IMG/VR virus record: IMGVR_UViG_3300020202_000084
Coordinates: 1 to 59,449 of that record
Strand: one strand, 5' to 3'
Length of the DNA: 59,449 nt
DNA from: a virus
A model generated the notes under the pieces. The model was not told the DNA's origin and made no database searches. It saw only the letters and a list, made by a program, of their open reading frames with translations. A program made the translations under genes and the position numbers. Each line of letters opens with the position of its first letter. Position 1 is the stretch's first letter. Positions 56,488 through 59,449 of this stretch are shown here, piece by piece.

Positions 56488-57057
56488 ATGGAACGTGCGA
56501 TTTTTGACAAAAAGCGGGAATCTTTCCGCAAGTCCATCACTCGGACCAAGGATATGGCCATTGAGTTGGCCGTGGCCGCTCTTGCGCAGTTTAAGGCGCA
56601 TGGCGACCTGTCCTATGTCCAAGACTTCTATGGCGACCTGCGTGGTGCGGGCAAGAACGTGATTCGTTCGGCTCCGTTCCTCGCCTGGCTCACCACCTTT
56701 GCTCCGGTGGAGTTGAAGGAGAACAAGTTCGTGAAGGATCACGACTTGGCCGCCAAGCTCAAGTGGGACGAGAAGGACGCCGAAGGCAACTATCCGGCGC
56801 GTGAGGCGTTGTTCGCCAAGGCGCAGGAGAAGTCGTTCTTCGATTTCGCCCCTGAGCAGGTGGCGCAGAACTTCAAGGCCGGTGATTTGGTCGAAGCGGT
56901 CGAGAAGCTCATCAAGCGTTACGAGAACAGCAAGCATTTCGTGGCTGCCGATGAGGAAGCCAAGAACACGCTTGTTCGGCTGAAGGACGTGGCCAAGACG
57001 CTGCGTGCTCCGGCTGCCAACAGCAATGGCTCCCTGCCGATTGAGCAGGCTGCCTAG
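56488..57057 (+). CDS. 189-aa early protein
   Basis: GAAGGAATAGC precedes ATG 56488. The product is soluble, helical and charged, with KFVKDHDLAAKLKWDEKDAE and a Leu/Lys-rich C-terminal half. GC content rises strongly in its second half and codon choice is unlike the AT-richer neighbours, suggesting high expression or transfer. I recognise no domain. The structured RNA block starts directly behind it. Confidence 0.65.
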   Translation: MERAIFDKKRESFRKSITRTKDMAIELAVAALAQFKAHGDLSYVQDFYGDLRGAGKNVIRSAPFLAWLTTFAPVELKENKFVKDHDLAAKLKWDEKDAEGNYPAREALFAKAQEKSFFDFAPEQVAQNFKAGDLVEAVEKLIKRYENSKHFVAADEEAKNTLVRLKDVAKTLRAPAANSNGSLPIEQAA

Positions 57058-58160
57058 TTACCCTCACCAGGCATCTTAGGGTCGCGCCCTGAGCGACGAG
57101 TGAAATCGTGACAAGACGGGAGAGACCGTCACATCCATTGCACCCGAAAGGGGACTGGGCTATCCGGCCCCTAATTGGGCTAGCAGATTGCACTTGGCTT
57201 GTAGATGATGGCTTTCTCATTAAGGGCTGCTAAACAGCCTTATAAGCCAAGACCCTGATAGGAAATAGAACATGGGCAGCTACCGGCCCGTCAAGGCGAC
57301 TGTAACGGGTAGCACGGCCTAGCTGTAATGGAGCAGCTTATGCGAAGTAACTAATCCCTGATTTGTTATAGCTCAGATAGTTGTAAATTGAATCGCTGCT
57401 TTTGTTTGTGAGGCACCCGAGAGGAAACTTTGGACACTCTCGGGTGTTCTCTTGGTCATTCTCGCCAACACAGCTGGTAGCGTTTGCGTAACTCCACAAA
57501 CGCAAGTAACACAGATAGGGACTATAGCCGTTTCCAGTGGAAACCGATTCTGGGTAATAGCCCAAATGCTAGCTTCTGTGGCTGTGTTGGCGTGAGTGAC
57601 TAGCTATGCAACGGCAGTGAACCCGTTTGAGTCGGAAGCTGACCTAGATAGAAAGCGCTCTAGTCACTCTTCCTGTTAGGGAACGAATGCCGATGGGACT
57701 ACATGGCAAAAGAAGTCTCATCACCCTTAGTCGTTCCCTAGCTTTTGTGCCCGATGGTCCCACACCCAGAGTGTGACGAATGGACTGCTTTTATGTAAAG
57801 CTAGGCGATCTAGAGCGCACCTAGCCATCGGGCTCTTATTATGCGCAGGTGCCAGTGAGGCTGGCTTAAATCCAGATGACGCCGATGGAGCCTGCGAGGA
57901 TGACAACACAGGGTATTTACTCCTGCACACTTGGCTAGCGCGCCTCGTGTTCAACTGGTAATACGTCGTGGTATCCAGAAAAGCCGGTTATACTCGTGCC
58001 GGATACGTTAGGTGTGCAGGCGTAAGCATCCACTAGGGTGGCTGAGCGGGAAATGCCATCTAAATCATGCCTATTAACAACCGGCATAGCCCTAGTGTCG
58101 CGGTGCCCTCCGAGCCAAATGGGGTTGAGGGTTAAATGACTGATCTGATTCGCTAGTCAG
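57058..58160 (+). ncRNA. 1.1-kb structured non-coding block B, candidate large ornate RNA
   Basis: No convincing gene lies between 57058 and 58160, yet consecutive nested inverted repeats fill it: CTTGGCTT/AAGCCAAG (57193-57251, inner hairpin), 10 bp at 57414-57446, 12 bp CGCCAACACAGC (57463) with GCTGTGTTGGCG (57592) enclosing three hairpins, 10 bp at 57594-57669, 10 bp at 57677-57740 enclosing an 8-bp stem, 9 bp at 57749-57833 enclosing two or three hairpins, CGCAGG/CCTGCG (57844-57896), CACTAGGG/CCCTAGTG (58031-58097). A tRNA gene follows 11 bases later. This resembles phage GOLLD/ROOL-type RNAs, which also lie beside tRNA genes. Confidence 0.55.
57414..57453 (+). terminator. hairpin with pyrimidine tail inside block B
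   Basis: CACCCGAGAG (57414-57423) pairs perfectly with CTCTCGGGTG (57437-57446), followed by TTCTCTT. It can be a terminator or a helix of the large RNA. Confidence 0.45.
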
Positions 58161-58171
58161 CCGCAAGTCTT

Positions 58172-58247
58172 TGGGATGTAGCTCAGCAGGTAGAGCAGCA
58201 GACTGTTACTCTGTAGGTCCTAGGTTCGAGCCCTAGCTTCCCAGCCA
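58172..58247 (+). tRNA. tRNA-Asn (anticodon GTT)
   Basis: The 76 bases fold as a cloverleaf: T-G acceptor start with one U-U mismatch, D arm GCTCAGCAGGTAGAGC, anticodon stem GCAGA/TCTGT with loop CTGTTAC, variable loop, T arm with GGTTCGAGCC, and an encoded GCCA end. The anticodon GTT reads Asn codons; the sequence resembles bacterial tRNA-Asn. It could supplement the host or, with the integrase, be part of an attachment site. Confidence 0.92.
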
Positions 58248-58254
58248 AATAAAA

Positions 58255-58280
58255 AGGGGCACCTGTTAGGGCACCCCTCT
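58255..58280 (+). terminator. terminator after the tRNA
   Basis: AGGGG (58255-58259) pairs with CCCCT (58274-58278) across a 14-base loop, followed by CTTGTT. It closes the rightward early unit before the leftward regulator gene. Confidence 0.5.
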
Positions 58281-58364
58281 TGTTAGCTGTTCCTCAGAAT
58301 GACGCCAGAGGATTTAATGGGAGCAGGCGTATGCCTGTAGAAAAGGTGATAAAACTCCCAGCAG

Positions 58365-58721
58365 CTATTCCACCACTGCCACCACCATGTCATTGGTGAC
58401 AGCAAGCTCCCCGATCTTCATGGGCTTGCCCTGAGGTTTTCCCTCATTGTCCATGATGATGAGACGCTTGCCCGTCAGAGCCTCGTAGGAGCCCGTAGGG
58501 ACCTTCTTCTCCGGGAAAGGCTGGATAGCCATTGCTTGGTCCGCAAGCACCAGACGGCCACCAAAACCGCGTCCCGGCACCACTACGCCGCTCTTGAGGG
58601 CGGTCTTCTTAATCAGGTCCCATTCCTTGTCCTTCACCCCGAGAGCCTGCTTCAGATCGGGGTTGTTGGCCGAGCCTCCGAGTTCCTTCAGCTTGGCAAC
58701 CAAGTTCTCAACAGTAGCCAT
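58365..58721 (-). CDS. solitary leftward winged-helix-like protein, candidate regulator
   Basis: ATG at 58721 follows the strong site GGAGGTGAATA. The first 65 residues form a helix-turn-helix with a wing ([32 protein letters not shown]); the last 50 form a small beta part. It is the only leftward gene in this region, has its own sigma70-type promoter, and faces the early genes, an arrangement common for phage repressors. The assignment as repressor is inference; the wing resembles that of the 17.5 kb protein. Confidence 0.6.
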   Translation of the reverse strand: MATVENLVAKLKELGGSANNPDLKQALGVKDKEWDLIKKTALKSGVVVPGRGFGGRLVLADQAMAIQPFPEKKVPTGSYEALTGKRLIIMDNEGKPQGKPMKIGELAVTNDMVVAVVE

Positions 58722-58754
58722 TATTCACCTCCTATGTGTTGGCTTACAGGTTGC

Positions 58755-58783
58755 CATATAGGCTAGTCGGGAGTCCCTGTCAA
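58755..58783 (-). promoter_or_regulatory. sigma70-type promoter of the solitary leftward gene
   Basis: Reading left: TTGACA (58783-58778), 17-base spacer, TATATG (58760-58755). Consensus -35, near-consensus -10, 34 bases before ATG 58721. Confidence 0.7.
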
Positions 58784-58798
58784 CTAGGAGTTTTAAAG

Positions 58799-58969
58799 AT
58801 GTTGTATTGGGCTTTGCTTTTCTTAGTTATTGCCATTGTTTCAGGTATCTTTGGATTTGGGGGTATCTCTGTGACTGTCGCTAATATCGCCCAAATTATG
58901 TTTTTTGTTTTCTTGGTCTTATTCATTGTCAGTCTGTTCTTCGGCTGGCGTGCAGGCAATTTGGATTAA
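58799..58969 (+). CDS. DUF1328-family membrane protein
   Basis: ATG 58799 follows AGGAG. The 56 residues match the small two-helix DUF1328 (YtjA) family: [20 protein letters not shown] followed by a second helix ending in SLFFGW. Function of the family is unknown. Its presence in a phage is uncommon and may reflect capture from a host. Confidence 0.78.
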   Translation: MLYWALLFLVIAIVSGIFGFGGISVTVANIAQIMFFVFLVLFIVSLFFGWRAGNLD

Positions 58970-58973
58970 AATT

Positions 58974-59222
58974 ATGACCAAATCTATTTCCATCCTCTCC
59001 CGTGCTGAACTTGCCACCCGTGCGGCTAAGTATGCCGATTCAGTTAAGTGGAGAGGTGGCCCTAATTTCATCTTCTGTTCCCGCTTTGGCTCCAAGAAGA
59101 GCAATAGCGGTGGTGGAGGTAGGGGACGTGCCCATTATTCCTGTGGCACCCCTAGGGCCTACATAGGGGACATCCGTAAGGAACTCCATGCCAGCTGGGT
59201 AGCTAGGTCTGGGAGGCACTGA
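58974..59222 (+). CDS. 82-aa basic protein
   Basis: ATG 58974 lies 4 bases after the preceding stop. The product is basic with a Gly/Ser-rich middle (KKSNSGGGGRGRAHYSCG) and two Cys. It shares its stop with the next start. No family is recognised. Confidence 0.55.
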   Translation: MTKSISILSRAELATRAAKYADSVKWRGGPNFIFCSRFGSKKSNSGGGGRGRAHYSCGTPRAYIGDIRKELHASWVARSGRH

Positions 59223-59449
59223 TGTTTGTCGTGTGGTTCATAGAGCAAAACAGTTGGCTGAAGTATAGAGAATACTCCAAACTAGATAACGCTTTAGATG
59301 CTGCGAAATTGGACGCACTCTATGGCACGTCAGATCGAGTCATTGTTACTAATTCTAAAACTACGCCTCCAGATTTTCTTAACGCTGGCGAGTTGTTGGT
59401 TAAGTTCTGTGCAGAGGAGATGAGAGATGCTGCGAGACAACAAAGGGAA
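59222..59449 (+). CDS. 5' part of a 90-aa protein that continues at position 1
   Basis: ATG 59222 overlaps the preceding stop (TGATG). The frame is open to the window end, and since 59323-59449 repeats 1-127 it continues in register to the stop at 170-172 in the left end. The product starts MFVVWFIEQNSWLKYREY and is otherwise hydrophilic. No family is recognised. Confidence 0.6.
   Translation, partial: MFVVWFIEQNSWLKYREYSKLDNALDAAKLDALYGTSDRVIVTNSKTTPPDFLNAGELLVKFCAEEMRDAARQQRE
59323..59449. repeat. terminal direct repeat, right copy (identical to 1-127)
   Basis: Exact copy of the first 127 bases. See the left copy for interpretation. Confidence 0.95.

Noticed and set aside
57209-57259. 16-codon frame starting at 57209 in block B
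   Set aside because: No ribosome site, and the bases are part of the paired stem at 57193-57251.
57749-57833. Stem enclosing two or three hairpins read as a degenerate tRNA
   Set aside because: It has no TTCGA loop, no anticodon-like 7-base loop and a 9-bp outer stem, so it is treated as part of the structured RNA block.

Overview
The window is the complete genome of a tailed phage. Its last 127 bases repeat its first 127 bases exactly (59323-59449 = 1-127). A gene that starts at 59222 reads through this repeat into position 172, so the map is circular with about 59,322 unique bases. The virion genes form a T7-type (podovirus) set: head-tail connector portal, scaffold, small capsid protein, tubular tail A and B, and three internal core proteins. 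The lysis genes (SAR lysozyme, Rz/Rz1-type spanins, a likely pinholin) imply a Gram-negative host. I cannot name the host; an alphaproteobacterium is possible. Unlike T7 there is no phage RNA polymerase gene. Instead there is an ECF-type sigma factor (14277-14813), and there is also a tyrosine integrase, so a temperate or chronic lifestyle is possible.

Layout. (1) 58.8 kb through the origin of coordinates to 27.1 kb: one long rightward series of tightly packed, often ATGA/TAATG-coupled genes. It holds small lipoproteins and unknowns (59.2-1.5 kb), then a cluster for peptide-like chemistry (1.1-8.9 kb) with a gamma-glutamylcyclotransferase, class I and class II glutamine amidotransferases, two COOH-NH2 ligases, an ATP-grasp ligase and three unknown members. 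An envelope module follows (8.9-11.8 kb), containing an ExbB/MotA-like and an ExbD/MotB-like pair. Next come replication genes (12.3-20.8 kb: primase-helicase, sigma factor, family A polymerase, possible SSB, methylase-like protein, P-loop kinase-like protein, 5'-3' exonuclease). The last part is nucleotide and DNA modification (21-27 kb: HNH nuclease, YhhQ-type transporter, DpdA-like transglycosylase, three deoxyribosyltransferase-like proteins, MazG, phosphohydrolase, metallophosphoesterase, HslV-like peptidase). (2) 51.5 kb leftward to 26.9 kb: late genes, read in the order regulators, integrase, small terminase, decoration/LamG proteins, large terminase, portal, scaffold, capsid, tail, internal core proteins, lysis. 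(3) 51.5-58.3 kb: a divergent control region, then a rightward, sparsely coding region with small unknown proteins, an operator-rich stretch with DnaA boxes (candidate origin, 53.1-53.35 kb), two non-coding blocks rich in nested inverted repeats (55.7-56.1 and 57.06-58.16 kb), and a tRNA-Asn.

How it fits together. Host sigma70-type promoters (TTGACA boxes) lie before the early genes, the integrase and a solitary leftward regulator. A second motif, GTCACA-N13-TAGTCTTA, has exact spacing at four places. Three copies stand at the heads of operons, including the whole late operon, which makes it the best candidate target of the phage sigma factor. DpdA with a YhhQ-type transporter suggests that the DNA carries a salvaged 7-deazaguanine. 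The amidoligase cluster, the ExbB/ExbD-like pair and the large structured RNA next to the tRNA are the parts most likely to hold undescribed biology. Many starts are TTG or GTG, and two genes appear to lack any ATG/GTG/TTG start.
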